From positions 3,566,001 to 3,630,000 of the forward strand of contig NC_002678.2 of assembly GCF_000009625.1 (NCBI RefSeq): a stretch of 64,000 nucleotides of DNA, in the 5' to 3' direction. A model generated the notes under the pieces. The model saw only the letters and a program-made list of their open reading frames with translations, was not told the origin of the DNA and made no database searches. A program made the translations under genes and the position numbers. This DNA is from Mesorhizobium japonicum MAFF 303099. Its GTDB lineage: Bacteria; Pseudomonadota; Alphaproteobacteria; Rhizobiales; Rhizobiaceae. This document shows, in pieces, positions 1 to 10,221 of the stretch (within the stretch, counting starts at the first letter, position 1; each line of letters starts with the position of its first letter).

Positions 1-15
1 ATTGTTTCACGTGAG

Positions 16-1347
16 TCATTTCCCGATGCAGAACTGCGAAAAGATCACGTCCAGCATGTCCTCGACATCGATCGCGCCGACGATTCGACCCAGGCTGTCC
101 GCCGCCAGTCGCAGCTCTTCGGCGCGCAGTTCCTGACCTGCTGCGTCCTCGGCGGCGGCGCGAAGCAGATGGCGATTCGCCTCACCGAGCAGTTCGACAT
201 GGCGCAGGCGCGACGGCAGAACATCGCCGACGTCGCCGGCGGCATCCGCCGCGCGACGGCCGATTTCAGCCAGCAGCGCTTCCACGCCAGTCCCGCCTAC
301 AACAGAAATGGCAACGTCGTAGCGACCGGCCGCCTCCCGAGCCGACCCCTCATCCAGCAGGTCGAGTTTGGTGCCGACCCGCAAAAGAGGCGCCTTGCCC
401 GGCAACGGCCCAAGGACCCCGGGCGCCAAAATGTCCTCCAGCAGCAGCAAGAGATCGGCGCGGTCGGCCTTGGCCCGCGCCTTCTCGATGCCGATCGCCT
501 CGACCTTACCCGGCGCTTCGCGCAAGCCGGCCGTGTCCGTCAGCCTGACACGCAGGCCGCCGAGATCCAGCGTCACCTCGAGTAGGTCCCGCGTCGTGCC
601 CGGCTCATCCGTTACAATAGCTGCATCGCGCCGCGCCAAGGCGTTGAACAGACTCGACTTGCCGGCATTCGGCGCGCCGAGAATCACCACCTCGAAGCCT
701 TCGCGGATGATCTCGGCGGCGTGAAATCCGGCGATATGCCGATCGATCTCGCCAATCATCGCCCGGACATCAGACCAGACCGTATCCGAAACGGATCCTG
801 GCACGTCATCTTCATCAGCAAAATCGATCTCGGCCTCGATCATCGCCCGCGCATGGATCAGTCGGCGGCGCCAGCTCAGATAGAGCTCGCTCTGGACACC
901 CTCGGCATTGCGGACCGCGAAGCGTCGCTGCGCCTCGGTCTCGGCATTGACCAGATCCGCCAGTGCTTCCGTCTCGACCAGGTCGACCTTGCCGTTGAGA
1001 AAGGCGCGGCGCGTGAATTCGCCGGGTTCGGCGTGCCTGACGCCGTCGAAACCACTGATGATCTCCAGCATCCGCGCCACGACGGCGCGTCCGCCATGGA
1101 CATGGAATTCGGCGACATCCTCCCCGGTAAAGCTGGCCGGACCGGGAAAGAAGATGACCAAGCCGCTGTCGAGCACGGTTCCATCCGGCGCCTTGAATCT
1201 GCGCAAGACCGCCACCCGGTCCTTAACCATGCCACCAGCAATCGTTTCGACCACGAATCGAGTCTGCGGACCGGAGATACGCAGCACGGCGACACCGGCC
1301 GGAAGCCGGCCGCTCGACAGCGCAACGATCGAATCGCCTGAAATCAT
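16..1347 (-). CDS. mnmE: tRNA modification GTPase MnmE (TrmE)
   Basis: With MnmG (GidA) this cytoplasmic GTPase installs the carboxymethylaminomethyl group on U34 of several tRNAs. The 443-residue protein has the N-terminal folate-binding-type domain (about 1-115) and a helical domain interrupted by a G domain (about 218-370). The G domain shows the P-loop GAPNAGKSS (224-232), TTRD, DTAGL (271-275) and TKLD. The protein ends in FCIGK, whose Cys is the family's C-terminal catalytic residue. It is full length with an ATG start and is transcribed divergently from the DUF255 gene with a 59-bp gap. In rhizobia gidA usually follows; it would lie just outside the window. Confidence 0.97.
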   Translation of the reverse strand: MISGDSIVALSSGRLPAGVAVLRISGPQTRFVVETIAGGMVKDRVAVLRRFKAPDGTVLDSGLVIFFPGPASFTGEDVAEFHVHGGRAVVARMLEIISGFDGVRHAEPGEFTRRAFLNGKVDLVETEALADLVNAETEAQRRFAVRNAEGVQSELYLSWRRRLIHARAMIEAEIDFADEDDVPGSVSDTVWSDVRAMIGEIDRHIAGFHAAEIIREGFEVVILGAPNAGKSSLFNALARRDAAIVTDEPGTTRDLLEVTLDLGGLRVRLTDTAGLREAPGKVEAIGIEKARAKADRADLLLLLEDILAPGVLGPLPGKAPLLRVGTKLDLLDEGSAREAAGRYDVAISVVGGTGVEALLAEIGRRAADAAGDVGDVLPSRLRHVELLGEANRHLLRAAAEDAAGQELRAEELRLAADSLGRIVGAIDVEDMLDVIFSQFCIGK

Positions 1348-1406
1348 TTGCCCGCTCTGTTGAACCGCCCTAGCCTCGCGCCTTCAAACAACCCGAGTAG
1401 CCCATT

Positions 1407-3422
1407 GTGACATTGCCCGCGCAAAACCTGCTTGCCGAAGAAGCCAGCCCCTATCTGCAGCAGCACAGCGGCAATCCCGTCCATTGGCGGGCCTGGTCGC
1501 CGGCATCGCTCGAAGAAGCAAGGACGCTCGATCGCCCGATCCTGCTCTCTGTCGGCTATGCCGCCTGCCATTGGTGCCATGTCATGGCGCATGAAAGCTT
1601 CGAGAATGACGGCGTCGCCGCCGTCATGAACCGTCTGTTCGTCAATATCAAGGTCGACCGCGAGGAGCGTCCCGACATCGACCAGATCTACATGGCCGCG
1701 CTCTCCTCGATGGGCGAGCAAGGCGGCTGGCCGCTGACCATGTTCCTGACGCCGGATGGCAAGCCATTCTGGGGCGGCACCTATTTTCCGCGCGAGGCGC
1801 GCTATGGCCGCCCGGGCTTCATCCAGGTCATGGAAGCGGTCGACAAGGCCTGGCGCGAGAAGCGCGACAGCCTGCACCAGAGCGCTGACGGGCTGACTTC
1901 CCATGTCGAAGCGCGGCTCTCCGGCACGCACGCCAGGCAGAGCCTCGACCGCGGCGCGCTCACCGACCTCGCCGGCCGCATCGACGGCATGGTCGACCGC
2001 GACCTTGGCGGTCTGCGCGGCGCGCCGAAATTCCCCAACGCGCCATTCATGCTCACGCTCTGGCTGTCCTGGCTGCGCGATGGCAACGCCGCGCATCGCG
2101 ACGACGTGCTGGTCAGTCTCGAACGGATGCTGGCCGGCGGCATCTATGATCATATTGGCGGCGGGCTCAGCCGCTACTCCACCGATGCCGAATGGCTGGT
2201 GCCGCATTTCGAAAAGATGCTCTACGACAATGCGGAGCTGATCCGCTTCTGCAACTGGGCCTTTTCGGCAAGCGGCAATGATTTGTTCCGCATACGAATC
2301 GAAGAGACCGTCGACTGGCTGCTGCGCGAAATGCGCGTCGAAGGCGGCGCCTTCGCCGCCAGTCTCGATGCCGACAGCGATGGCGAGGAGGGGCTGTTCT
2401 ACACCTGGAACCGGCAGGAGATCAAAACCGTTCTAGGTGACGATTCAGCCTTGTTTTTCAAATACTTCACGCTTTCTGCCCCACATGGCTGGGAAGGCAA
2501 GCCGGTTATCCACCAAACCCGCACCCAGCAAGCCCAAGGCGTGGCCGATCGCGAAAAACTCATTCCGCTCAAAGCCAGGCTTCTCGCCGTCCGGGAAGAG
2601 CGCGTCAGGCCAGGCCTCGATGCCAAGACCCTCACCGACTGGAACGGCCTGATGATTGCGGCACTCGCCGAGGCCGGTCGCTCGCTGGGCCGGCCCGAGT
2701 GGATCGAGGCCGCGGACAAGGCGTTTGCCCATATCTCCGGCGCCAGCCGCGACGGCCGCTTGCCGCATTCCATGCTTGGCACCAGAAAACTGTTTCCCGC
2801 TCTGTCGAGCGACTACGCCGCCATGGCCAATGCAGGGATTTCGCTGTTCGAGGCGTCTGGCGATTGGAGCTACATCGACCAGGCGAAGCAGTTCATCGAA
2901 CAGCTCGACCATTGGTATCCCGACCCAGCGGGAACAGGTTACTATCTGACCGCTTCGGACAGCACCGACGTACCGATCCGCATCAGGGGCGATGTCGACG
3001 AGGCCATTTCCTCAGCCACCAGCCAGATCATCGCAGCACTTGTGCGGCTCGCCTCCGTTACCGGCGATCCCGATCTCGCGGAAAAAGCCTGGAAGATCGC
3101 CGAGCACGCCGCCGGCCGCGCGGCGCACCAGGCCTATGGCCAGGCCGGCATCGTCAATGCCTGCGCGCTTGCCATCGAGCCTTTGAAACTGGTCATCGTC
3201 GACAGCCCAGAGGATCCAAAGCTCGTTCCGGTTGCGAATCGGTGCCCCGACCCGCGCCGCGTCGACATCATTGCCGCGATTGGTTCGGAAACGAATCGAC
3301 CCTTGCTGCCCGGCGGGATTCTGCCTCCGACCGACAAAGTAGGGGCCTGGCTTTGCACCGGGCAGGTTTGTTTGCCGGTGGTGGCGGATGCTGAGGAGTT
3401 GGAGCGGTTGTTGCGAAGATAG
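1407..3422 (+). CDS. Thioredoxin-domain DUF255 protein (YyaL/SPATA20 family)
   Basis: The 671-residue protein belongs to the DUF255 family: an N-terminal thioredoxin-like domain (about 1-165) with the conserved CHWCH at 54-58, then an alpha/alpha-barrel resembling glycosidases and N-acylglucosamine epimerases. The biochemical role of the family is not established; a redox or thiol role is inferred from CxxC. The first codon is GTG, directly in the short divergent gap with mnmE. No signal peptide is visible, so it is probably cytoplasmic. The stop is followed by a C-rich inverted repeat and the convergent rho gene. Confidence 0.9.
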   Translation: MTLPAQNLLAEEASPYLQQHSGNPVHWRAWSPASLEEARTLDRPILLSVGYAACHWCHVMAHESFENDGVAAVMNRLFVNIKVDREERPDIDQIYMAALSSMGEQGGWPLTMFLTPDGKPFWGGTYFPREARYGRPGFIQVMEAVDKAWREKRDSLHQSADGLTSHVEARLSGTHARQSLDRGALTDLAGRIDGMVDRDLGGLRGAPKFPNAPFMLTLWLSWLRDGNAAHRDDVLVSLERMLAGGIYDHIGGGLSRYSTDAEWLVPHFEKMLYDNAELIRFCNWAFSASGNDLFRIRIEETVDWLLREMRVEGGAFAASLDADSDGEEGLFYTWNRQEIKTVLGDDSALFFKYFTLSAPHGWEGKPVIHQTRTQQAQGVADREKLIPLKARLLAVREERVRPGLDAKTLTDWNGLMIAALAEAGRSLGRPEWIEAADKAFAHISGASRDGRLPHSMLGTRKLFPALSSDYAAMANAGISLFEASGDWSYIDQAKQFIEQLDHWYPDPAGTGYYLTASDSTDVPIRIRGDVDEAISSATSQIIAALVRLASVTGDPDLAEKAWKIAEHAAGRAAHQAYGQAGIVNACALAIEPLKLVIVDSPEDPKLVPVANRCPDPRRVDIIAAIGSETNRPLLPGGILPPTDKVGAWLCTGQVCLPVVADAEELERLLRR

Positions 3423-3427
3423 CTCCT

Positions 3428-3573
3428 CACCCTCCCCCTTGTGGGGTGGGTCGGCTCGCGATCGTAGCGAAGCATAGATCGGGAGAAGGGGTGGGTGTGA
3501 AACGCCAGCCTCAGTGCTGACCCCCACCCCGCTCCGCTGCGCGGATCGACCCTCCCCACGAGGGGGAGGGTAA
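3428..3573. repeat. C/G-rich inverted repeat doublet (second repeat family)
   Basis: Between the convergent DUF255 and rho genes, a C-rich arm (CCCTCCCCCTTGTGGGG) and a later copy (CCCTCCCCACGAGGGGGAGG) enclose about 100 bp that contains smaller dyads. It could act as a bidirectional transcription end, but no T-tract is visible. Relatives occur near 36.7, 38.1, 43.9 and 54.5 kb. Confidence 0.7.
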
Positions 3574-3577
3574 GCCC

Positions 3578-4843
<1,266 letters not shown>

Positions 4844-5007
4844 AGACGGACTCTGGGTGAGCTTTGGGAGAAAAATATCGGCGGGATGCGACAAATGCCG
4901 GGCGCGGCCGAAAACAATGAGGGGCGGCGCATGACGGGAAGGAAGACCCGTCTTTTATCGTCGGTCGGATGAAAGAGCAAGCCGCGTTTTAACAGGCCTG
5001 ATCGGCC

Positions 5008-5544
5008 TCAGAACGGCTTGACGACAACCAGGATCACGATGGCGATCATCAACAATGTGGGGATCTCATTGACGATCCGCCAGTGCCTCGCCGGTTTTTC
5101 GTTGCGATCTTCGGCGAATTTGCGCACCGCGCCGGCCAGATAGCCGTGAACGGCGGACAACAGCAGCACCAGCCCGATCTTGGCGTGCAGCCAGCCGCCC
5201 TGGAAGCCGAAGACTTTCCAGGCGAGCCAAAGGCCGAACACCCAGGTGACGATCATCGCCGGATTGATGATGCCGCGCAGCAGGCGCCGCTCCATCACCT
5301 TGAAGGTTTCCGACTGCACCGACCCCTTCTCGGCATCGACGTGGTAGACGAACAGCCGCGGCAGATAGAGCATGCCGGCCATCCACGAAATGACGGCAAG
5401 GATATGGATCGCCTTTGCCCAGGGATAGAAGCTTTCGGGCGCTACGAAAAACAGAAACGCCGTCGCCACGATCAGCACAGTGATGCCGGTGACCATGCGC
5501 ATCATCGCCTGGCCGGTGCTGTTGGTATTGTCTGACTCAGCCAT
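5008..5544 (-). CDS. hemJ: Protoporphyrinogen IX oxidase HemJ
   Basis: This membrane enzyme oxidises protoporphyrinogen IX to protoporphyrin IX, the penultimate step of haem synthesis. The 178-residue protein begins MAESDNTNS. It has about four or five hydrophobic helices, the motif FYPWAKAIHILAVISWMAG with the conserved His, and a C-terminal helix ending VVVKPF. The start at 5544 is set by the shared base of TGATG with the hemE stop, showing translational coupling. The longer reading frame up to 5961 is antisense noise inside hemE. Confidence 0.93.
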   Translation of the reverse strand: MAESDNTNSTGQAMMRMVTGITVLIVATAFLFFVAPESFYPWAKAIHILAVISWMAGMLYLPRLFVYHVDAEKGSVQSETFKVMERRLLRGIINPAMIVTWVFGLWLAWKVFGFQGGWLHAKIGLVLLLSAVHGYLAGAVRKFAEDRNEKPARHWRIVNEIPTLLMIAIVILVVVKPF

Positions 5545-6575
5545 CAGCGTGCCGCGCTCCTCACCTGCTTCACCATCGCCTCGACATGCGCGATCGGTGT
5601 CTCCGGCGTGATGCCGTGGCCGAGATTGAAGATCAGCGGCCCGTCTCCCAGCGCTTTCAGGATCGCCTCGACGCCATCTGACAGCGCCTTGCCGCCGGCT
5701 ACGAGGCGCAAGGGATCGAGATTGCCCTGGACCGCACCCGAGCGCTGCAGATCCTTCGCCGCCGCCAGCGGCACCGTCCAGTCGATCCCCAGCCCCGTCA
5801 CGCCAGTCTTCTGGCGATAGGTCCGGTAGCGCGCGCCGGCACCCTTGGGAAAACCGATGATCGGCACATCGGGATGGACAGCCTGTACCTGCCGGACGAT
5901 CTCCGCCACCGGCCAAACGCAGAACTGGTCGAACGACGCATCGTCGAGCACGCCGGACCATGAATCGAAAATCTGCACCACATCCGCGCCGGCTTCGATC
6001 TGGCGGATCAGATAGGCAGCCGAATGATCGGCCAGCACCTTCAGGAGATGTTGAAAAGCCGCCGGCTCGCGATAGGCGAACAGCCGCGCCGGCGCCTGGT
6101 CAGGTGTTCCATGGCCGGCGATCATATAGGTCGCCACCGTCCACGGCGCGCCGCAGAAGCCGATCAGCGTGGTCTCGTCAGGCAGTTTTGCCCGCAGCCG
6201 GCGAACCGTCTCGTAGACCGGTTCGAGATTCACGTGAAACACATCGCTTTCCAGAGCCATGATCTCGGCCACGGAGATCGGCGTCAGCAACGGTCCTCGC
6301 CCCTCTTCGAAGCGCACATCGCGGCCAAGCGCATGCGGAACGACAAGGATGTCGGAGAACAGGATCGAAGCGTCGAAGCCGAAGCGCTCGATCGGCTGCA
6401 GCGTCACTTCCACCGCAAGGTCGGGATCGTAGCAGAGGTCGAGAAACGACCCGGCGCGCCTGCGTGTTTCACGATATTCCGGCAGATAGCGCCCAGCCTG
6501 ACGCATCATCCAGAGCGGAGGCGGAAAATGAGCCTCGCCCTTCAGGACGTCCAGCATGATCCGGCTTTTGGGCAT
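5544..6575 (-). CDS. hemE: Uroporphyrinogen decarboxylase
   Basis: HemE decarboxylates uroporphyrinogen III to coproporphyrinogen III in the cytoplasm. The 343-residue protein shows the family signature [17 protein letters not shown] near residues 18-35 and the second signature [14 protein letters not shown]. It is complete and is the first gene of hemE-hemJ, followed by rho. Its promoter must lie in the AT-rich DNA immediately upstream (6600-6650), inside the putative replication origin. In Caulobacter the hemE promoter likewise lies within the origin. Confidence 0.96.
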   Translation of the reverse strand: MPKSRIMLDVLKGEAHFPPPLWMMRQAGRYLPEYRETRRRAGSFLDLCYDPDLAVEVTLQPIERFGFDASILFSDILVVPHALGRDVRFEEGRGPLLTPISVAEIMALESDVFHVNLEPVYETVRRLRAKLPDETTLIGFCGAPWTVATYMIAGHGTPDQAPARLFAYREPAAFQHLLKVLADHSAAYLIRQIEAGADVVQIFDSWSGVLDDASFDQFCVWPVAEIVRQVQAVHPDVPIIGFPKGAGARYRTYRQKTGVTGLGIDWTVPLAAAKDLQRSGAVQGNLDPLRLVAGGKALSDGVEAILKALGDGPLIFNLGHGITPETPIAHVEAMVKQVRSAAR

Positions 6576-6599
6576 TGAGCGCTCGCCTCTCCCGGCCTT

Positions 6600-6650
6600 C
6601 CTATAATCAAAGATTCTTATATCTAAGATTCTTCTGATTCTAAGAGTCTG
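6600..6650. other. AT-rich DUE candidate with GATTCT repeats and four GANTC sites
   Basis: In a region otherwise about 60-65% G+C, this 50-bp stretch is strongly AT-rich. It contains three iterations of GATTCT, twice within AAGATTCTT. GATTC occurs at 6612-6616, 6627-6631 and 6636-6640, and GAGTC at 6644-6648. It also lies where the hemE promoter is expected. It is the best candidate for the DNA unwinding element and for CcrM methylation control. Confidence 0.6.
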
Positions 6651-6884
6651 TTGGTTGTGGTGGTTGTCACCTGTCCCGCTTCGCCGGCCAAAAAGCCAGC
6701 AAGCATATTGTCGCGCGCTTCCCTCTCCCGGCAGCAGGGTTCTGGGGATAGTCCGGAATCCGTCATCGGAGTCAAAGCGTTAGCAAACCAAGGAAGAAAC
6801 CCGCCCTGTGGATGGCTGAAAGGCAAAGGCGGCCGTCCCCAGACTTGTCCCCAGCCGGCCGGCGAAGCTGACAGAGGACCGAAT

Positions 6885-6893
6885 TGTGGACAA
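6885..6893 (-). promoter_or_regulatory. DnaA box, one mismatch (TTGTCCACA)
   Basis: On the minus strand this reads TTGTCCACA, one base off the consensus TTATNCACA. It faces the perfect box at 6944-6952. Confidence 0.55.
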
Positions 6894-6943
6894 ACTGCCA
6901 TCTGATACAGTCGCCTCTGGCCGGCCCGTCTTTCTGTCCCGCT

Positions 6944-6952
6944 TTATCCACA
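6944..6952 (+). promoter_or_regulatory. DnaA box, perfect (TTATCCACA)
   Basis: This is an exact match to the strong DnaA box TTATCCACA, 28 bp upstream of the ppsR start in the hemE-ppsR intergenic region. Confidence 0.7.
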
Positions 6953-6978
6953 TCCGCCCACAGCCCCAGGTGATCCCC

Positions 6979-6987
6979 TGTGAACAA
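6979..6987 (-). promoter_or_regulatory. DnaA box, one mismatch (TTGTTCACA), overlapping the ppsR start
   Basis: The minus strand reads TTGTTCACA. The box covers the GTG start codon of ppsR (6980), so DnaA binding here could couple origin state to ppsR expression. That coupling is inference. Confidence 0.45.
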
Positions 6988-7801
6988 ACCCCAGAGCTTC
7001 TTTCACCTGCACCTGATTTCCGACGCGACCGGCGAAACGCTGCTCGCCGCCGGCCGGGCGGCTTCGGCGCAATACAAGGACGCGCGGGCGATTGAACATA
7101 TCTACCCGCTCATCCGCACCGAAAAGCAGGTGGCCAAGGTGTTCGAGGACATCGAGGAGGAGCCGGGCATCATTCTCTACACGGTCGTCGACCAGAAGCT
7201 GGCGCGCGGCATCGACGAACGCTGCGCCACAATGGGCCTGCCTTGTGTGTCGGTGCTGGAGCCGGTGCTCACCGTCTTCCAGTCCTATCTCGGCACGCCG
7301 GCCGGCCGCCGCGTCGGCGCCCAGCACGTTCTCGACGCCGAATATTTCCGCCGCATCGATGCGCTGAACTTCACCATGGACCATGATGACGGCCAGTTGC
7401 CGGCCAATATGGACGATGCCGATGTCGTGCTGATCGGCATTTCGCGGACCTCGAAGACGCCGACCAGCATCTATCTCGCCAATCGCGGCATCAAGACCGC
7501 CAACATCCCGATCGTGCTCGGCGTGCCGGTGCCGGAAAGCCTGGTCAGCGCCTCCAAGCCGCTGATCGTCGGGCTGATCGCCACCGCCGAGCGCATCTCG
7601 CATGTCCGCCAGAACCGCATCCTCGGCAACAGCAGCTCCTACGTGCCGACCGACTATGTCGACCGCGCCGCCATCAACGAGGAGCTCGCCTACGCCCGTC
7701 AGATCTGCACGCGCCATGGCTGGCCGATGATCGACGTCAGCCGCCGCTCGATCGAGGAAACGGCCGCGGCGATCGTTGCCCTGCGGGGGAAGAACAGATA
7801 A
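6980..7801 (+). CDS. ppsR: Pyruvate,phosphate dikinase/PEP synthase regulatory protein (DUF299)
   Basis: This bifunctional serine/threonine kinase and phosphorylase of the DUF299 family switches PPDK or PEP synthase on and off. The 273-residue protein begins with GTG at 6980 and shows [14 protein letters not shown] at the N-terminus and the P-loop-like [15 protein letters not shown] (about 152-166), which is diagnostic. It is the homologue of Rickettsia RP001, the gene flanking alphaproteobacterial origins. It is the first gene on the right arm of the putative origin. No PPDK gene is in the window, so the partner is unknown here. Confidence 0.93.
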
Positions 7802-7850
7802 TTGGAGCCGGGCTGCGCGTCGCCAACACCCACCGTCGCGAGGCATGTAC

Positions 7851-8037
7851 GTCACGGCATGGATCCTAGGGTCTGCGCCGCGTCGCTGCGCTCCTTGCTT
7901 CGCCCTAGGATGACGAAGACAGGATCGTCTCTGCCAATCTCCAACGTCGGTGATTGGCGATGAACCATCGCGCTTTCGTCATCCTAGGGCGGAGCAGGAG
8001 CGAAGCTCCGTCGCGGAGACCCTAGGATCCATGCCGT
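7851..8037. repeat. Inverted REP-like doublet R1
   Basis: Two head-to-head copies of a roughly 65-bp palindromic unit (7851-7918 and, inverted, 7974-8037) are bounded by GGCATGGATCCTAGGGTC and CCTAGGATGACGAAG. The spacer is about 55 bp and is not like that of other copies. It fills most of the 318-bp gap between ppsR and maf, which contains no gene. Confidence 0.85.
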
Positions 8038-8119
8038 TACAGTGGTTGACGACCGCAACGGTTTTCTACTTGGGTGAACATCCCGTCGGCAGTTGGACGG
8101 GCAGGCAGGTGTGCAAACC

Positions 8120-8719
8120 ATGACCGAGAAAATCATCCTCGCCTCAGGCAGTCCGTTCCGCAAGGCGATGCTCATCAATGCCGGGCTCGATGTCGAGGCG
8201 GTGCCGGCCGATGTCGACGAGCGCGCGCTCGAGGCGCCGTTGCAGGATAGCGGTGTTTCGCCGGAGGATGTCGCGCTGGTGCTGGCCGAGGCCAAGGCCA
8301 CTGAGGTCAGCGAACGCCGACCCGGCGCGCTAGTGCTTGGCTGCGACCAGACTTTGTCCTTGGGTGACGAGGTGTTCCACAAGCCGGCCGACATGGAAGG
8401 CGCGCGCCGCCATCTCCTGGCGCTGTCGGGCAGGACCCATCAGCTCAACAGCGCTGCCGTTCTGGTGCGCGACGGCAAGGTGCTGTGGCGCCATGTCGGC
8501 ATCGCCGGCATGACCATGCGCATGCTCGACCCCGGCTTCATCGGCCGCCATCTCGCCCTTGTCGGCGCCAAGGCGCTGGCCAGCGTCGGCGCCTACCAGA
8601 TCGAAGGCGAAGGCATCCAGCTCTTCGAAAAGATCGAAGGCGATTATTTCACCATTGTCGGCCTGCCGCTACTGCCGCTGCTGGCGGAACTGCGCACGCT
8701 GGGAGCCATCGATGGTTGA
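8120..8719 (+). CDS. maf: Maf-family nucleoside triphosphate pyrophosphatase
   Basis: Maf proteins hydrolyse non-canonical or free NTPs to NMPs in the cytoplasm. The 199-residue product begins [15 protein letters not shown], with the family N-terminal signature (S/T)xSPRR-like at ASGSPFRK and the conserved GCDQTL near residue 74. The frame is open back to a TTG at 8093, but ATG at 8120 matches the family N-terminus and is preceded by GGCAGG. It overlaps aroE by 8 bp and heads the maf-aroE-coaE series. Confidence 0.92.
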   Translation: MTEKIILASGSPFRKAMLINAGLDVEAVPADVDERALEAPLQDSGVSPEDVALVLAEAKATEVSERRPGALVLGCDQTLSLGDEVFHKPADMEGARRHLLALSGRTHQLNSAAVLVRDGKVLWRHVGIAGMTMRMLDPGFIGRHLALVGAKALASVGAYQIEGEGIQLFEKIEGDYFTIVGLPLLPLLAELRTLGAIDG

Positions 8720-9554
8720 GGCAACGAAGAAGGCCTTCGTCACCGGGCATCCGATCAAGCATTCGCGCTCGCCGAAGATCCACGGCCACTGGCTGGCCCA
8801 GCACGGCATCGACGGCAGCTACGAGGCGATCGACGTGGCGCCGCAGGATTTTGCCGAATTCATCGCGGCATTGCAGGCAAACGGGTTTCGCGGCGGCAAT
8901 GTCACCATTCCGCACAAGGAAGCCGCCTTCGCTGTTGCCCAGCGCCGCGACCAGGCGGCTGAAGAGATCGGCGCCGTCAACACGCTGTGGTTCGAGGACG
9001 GCGTCCTGCGGGGCGGCAACACCGATGGTCACGGCTTTGCCGCCAATCTCGATGACTGCGCGCCGGGCTGGGCGAACACCGGCCCCGCGGTCGTGCTCGG
9101 CGCCGGCGGCGCGTCGCGCGCCGTCATCCAGGCGCTGAAGCAACGCGGTTTTTCCGACATCCGCATCGTCAACCGCACGCTCGCCCGGGCGCAGGAATTG
9201 CGGGATCGTTTCGGCGCCGGCGTTTCGGCGCATGGCACGGCGGCGACCGACGAATTGCTGGCCGACGCCGGCCTGCTGGTCAACACCACGGCACTTGGCA
9301 TGGTCGGCAATGAAGGCCTCGCCGCCGATCCGGCCTTGCTGCCGGACCATGCCATCGTCACCGACCTTGTCTATGTGCCGCTCGAAACACCCTTGCTCGC
9401 CGCCGCGCGCGCCAGGGGGCTGAAGACGGTCGACGGCCTCGGCATGCTGCTCAACCAGGCCGTGCCCGGCTTCGAACATTGGTTCGGCGTCAGGCCTCAG
9501 GTCACGGCTGAGCTGCGCGCACTCATCGTTGCCGATCTGGTGCCGAAGCCATGA
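8712..9554 (+). CDS. aroE: Shikimate dehydrogenase
   Basis: AroE reduces 3-dehydroshikimate with NADPH in aromatic amino acid synthesis. The 280-residue protein starts [21 protein letters not shown] and carries the substrate-binding NVTIPHK with catalytic Lys, the GAVNTL motif and the nucleotide-binding GAGGASRA. The start at 8712 lies within the last codons of maf (8-bp overlap). The stop overlaps the coaE start as ATGA. The frame upstream to 8559 is antisense-like noise inside maf. Confidence 0.95.
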   Translation: MVEATKKAFVTGHPIKHSRSPKIHGHWLAQHGIDGSYEAIDVAPQDFAEFIAALQANGFRGGNVTIPHKEAAFAVAQRRDQAAEEIGAVNTLWFEDGVLRGGNTDGHGFAANLDDCAPGWANTGPAVVLGAGGASRAVIQALKQRGFSDIRIVNRTLARAQELRDRFGAGVSAHGTAATDELLADAGLLVNTTALGMVGNEGLAADPALLPDHAIVTDLVYVPLETPLLAAARARGLKTVDGLGMLLNQAVPGFEHWFGVRPQVTAELRALIVADLVPKP

Positions 9555-10144
9555 TCGTGCTCGGCCTCACCGGCTCGATCGGCTTGGGCAAGTCGACGAC
9601 GGCAAAAATGTTTGCCGAGGCGGGCGTGCCGGTCCACGATTCCGACGAGGCGGTGCATCGCCTCTATTCCGGTGTGGCGGCGCCTTTGGTCGAGGCCGCT
9701 TTTCCCGGAACGGTTGTCGACGGCGTAGTCGACCGCGCAAAACTTGGCGCTCGCGTCCTTGGCGATGCGGCTGCGCTGAAGCGGCTGGAAGCGATCATCC
9801 ATCCGCTGGTGCGCGCCGACGCCGACGCCTTCCTGGCCAGGCATCGTACCGCAGGCGAATCGATCGCCGTGCTCGACATTCCGCTGCTCTTCGAAACCGG
9901 CGGCCGTGGCCGCGTCGACAAGGTTGTCGTCGTCACGGCGCCCGCCGAAGTGCAGCGCCAGCGCGTGCTGGCCCGGCCGGGCATGACGGAAGAAAAACTG
10001 GCGGCGATCCTGGCCAAGCAGGTGCCGGATGAGGAGAAGCGCAGGCTGGCCGATTTCATCATCGACACCGGCCAGGGGCTGGAGGCCGCGCGGGCAGAGG
10101 TCGATGCGATCATCGACGAACTCCGGGGACAAAGGGGCTCCTGA
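9551..10144 (+). CDS. coaE: Dephospho-CoA kinase
   Basis: CoaE phosphorylates dephospho-CoA, the last step of coenzyme A synthesis. The 197-residue protein opens with the P-loop [12 protein letters not shown] (5-16) and has HDSD (Asp of the DSDxxxH-like motif), a central PLLFETG motif and a C-terminal helix. It overlaps aroE by 4 bp (ATGA). It sits in the conserved origin-proximal order maf-aroE-coaE-dnaQ. Confidence 0.95.
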   Translation: MIVLGLTGSIGLGKSTTAKMFAEAGVPVHDSDEAVHRLYSGVAAPLVEAAFPGTVVDGVVDRAKLGARVLGDAAALKRLEAIIHPLVRADADAFLARHRTAGESIAVLDIPLLFETGGRGRVDKVVVVTAPAEVQRQRVLARPGMTEEKLAAILAKQVPDEEKRRLADFIIDTGQGLEAARAEVDAIIDELRGQRGS

Positions 10145-10221
10145 CGGCGGGCTGTCAGCATTGCCCATTGCCATTTTGTTCCGGTCTCGTGATTCTGCTC
10201 GCCCAGGAGCAAACTGATTCG

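Larger units (their letters stand above)
6576..6979. other. oriC: Putative chromosomal replication origin (oriC)
   Basis: This 404-bp region has no credible gene and lies between hemE and the DUF299 gene ppsR. That is the gene arrangement (RP001-origin-hemE) described for Caulobacter crescentus and Rickettsia prowazekii. The sequence shows an AT-rich stretch (about 6600-6650) next to hemE, one perfect DnaA box TTATCCACA (6944-6952), one-mismatch boxes at 6885-6893 and 6979-6987, weaker matches at 6807-6815 and 6845-6853, and six GANTC sites between 6612 and 6773. No canonical CtrA site (TTAA-N7-TTAA) was found. The origin role is inferred from synteny plus motifs. Confidence 0.8.

Noticed and set aside
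5545..5961. N-terminal extension of hemJ
   Set aside because: It is the same-strand frame inside hemE; low-complexity Arg-rich sequence; the TGATG junction sets the start at 5544.
6623..6901. Open frames on both strands inside the hemE-ppsR gap
   Set aside because: They lack ribosome binding sites, have no family features and cover the DnaA boxes and GANTC cluster; the region is better explained as an origin.
6576..6979. CtrA binding sites in the origin
   Set aside because: No TTAA-N7-TTAA was found, unlike the Caulobacter origin.
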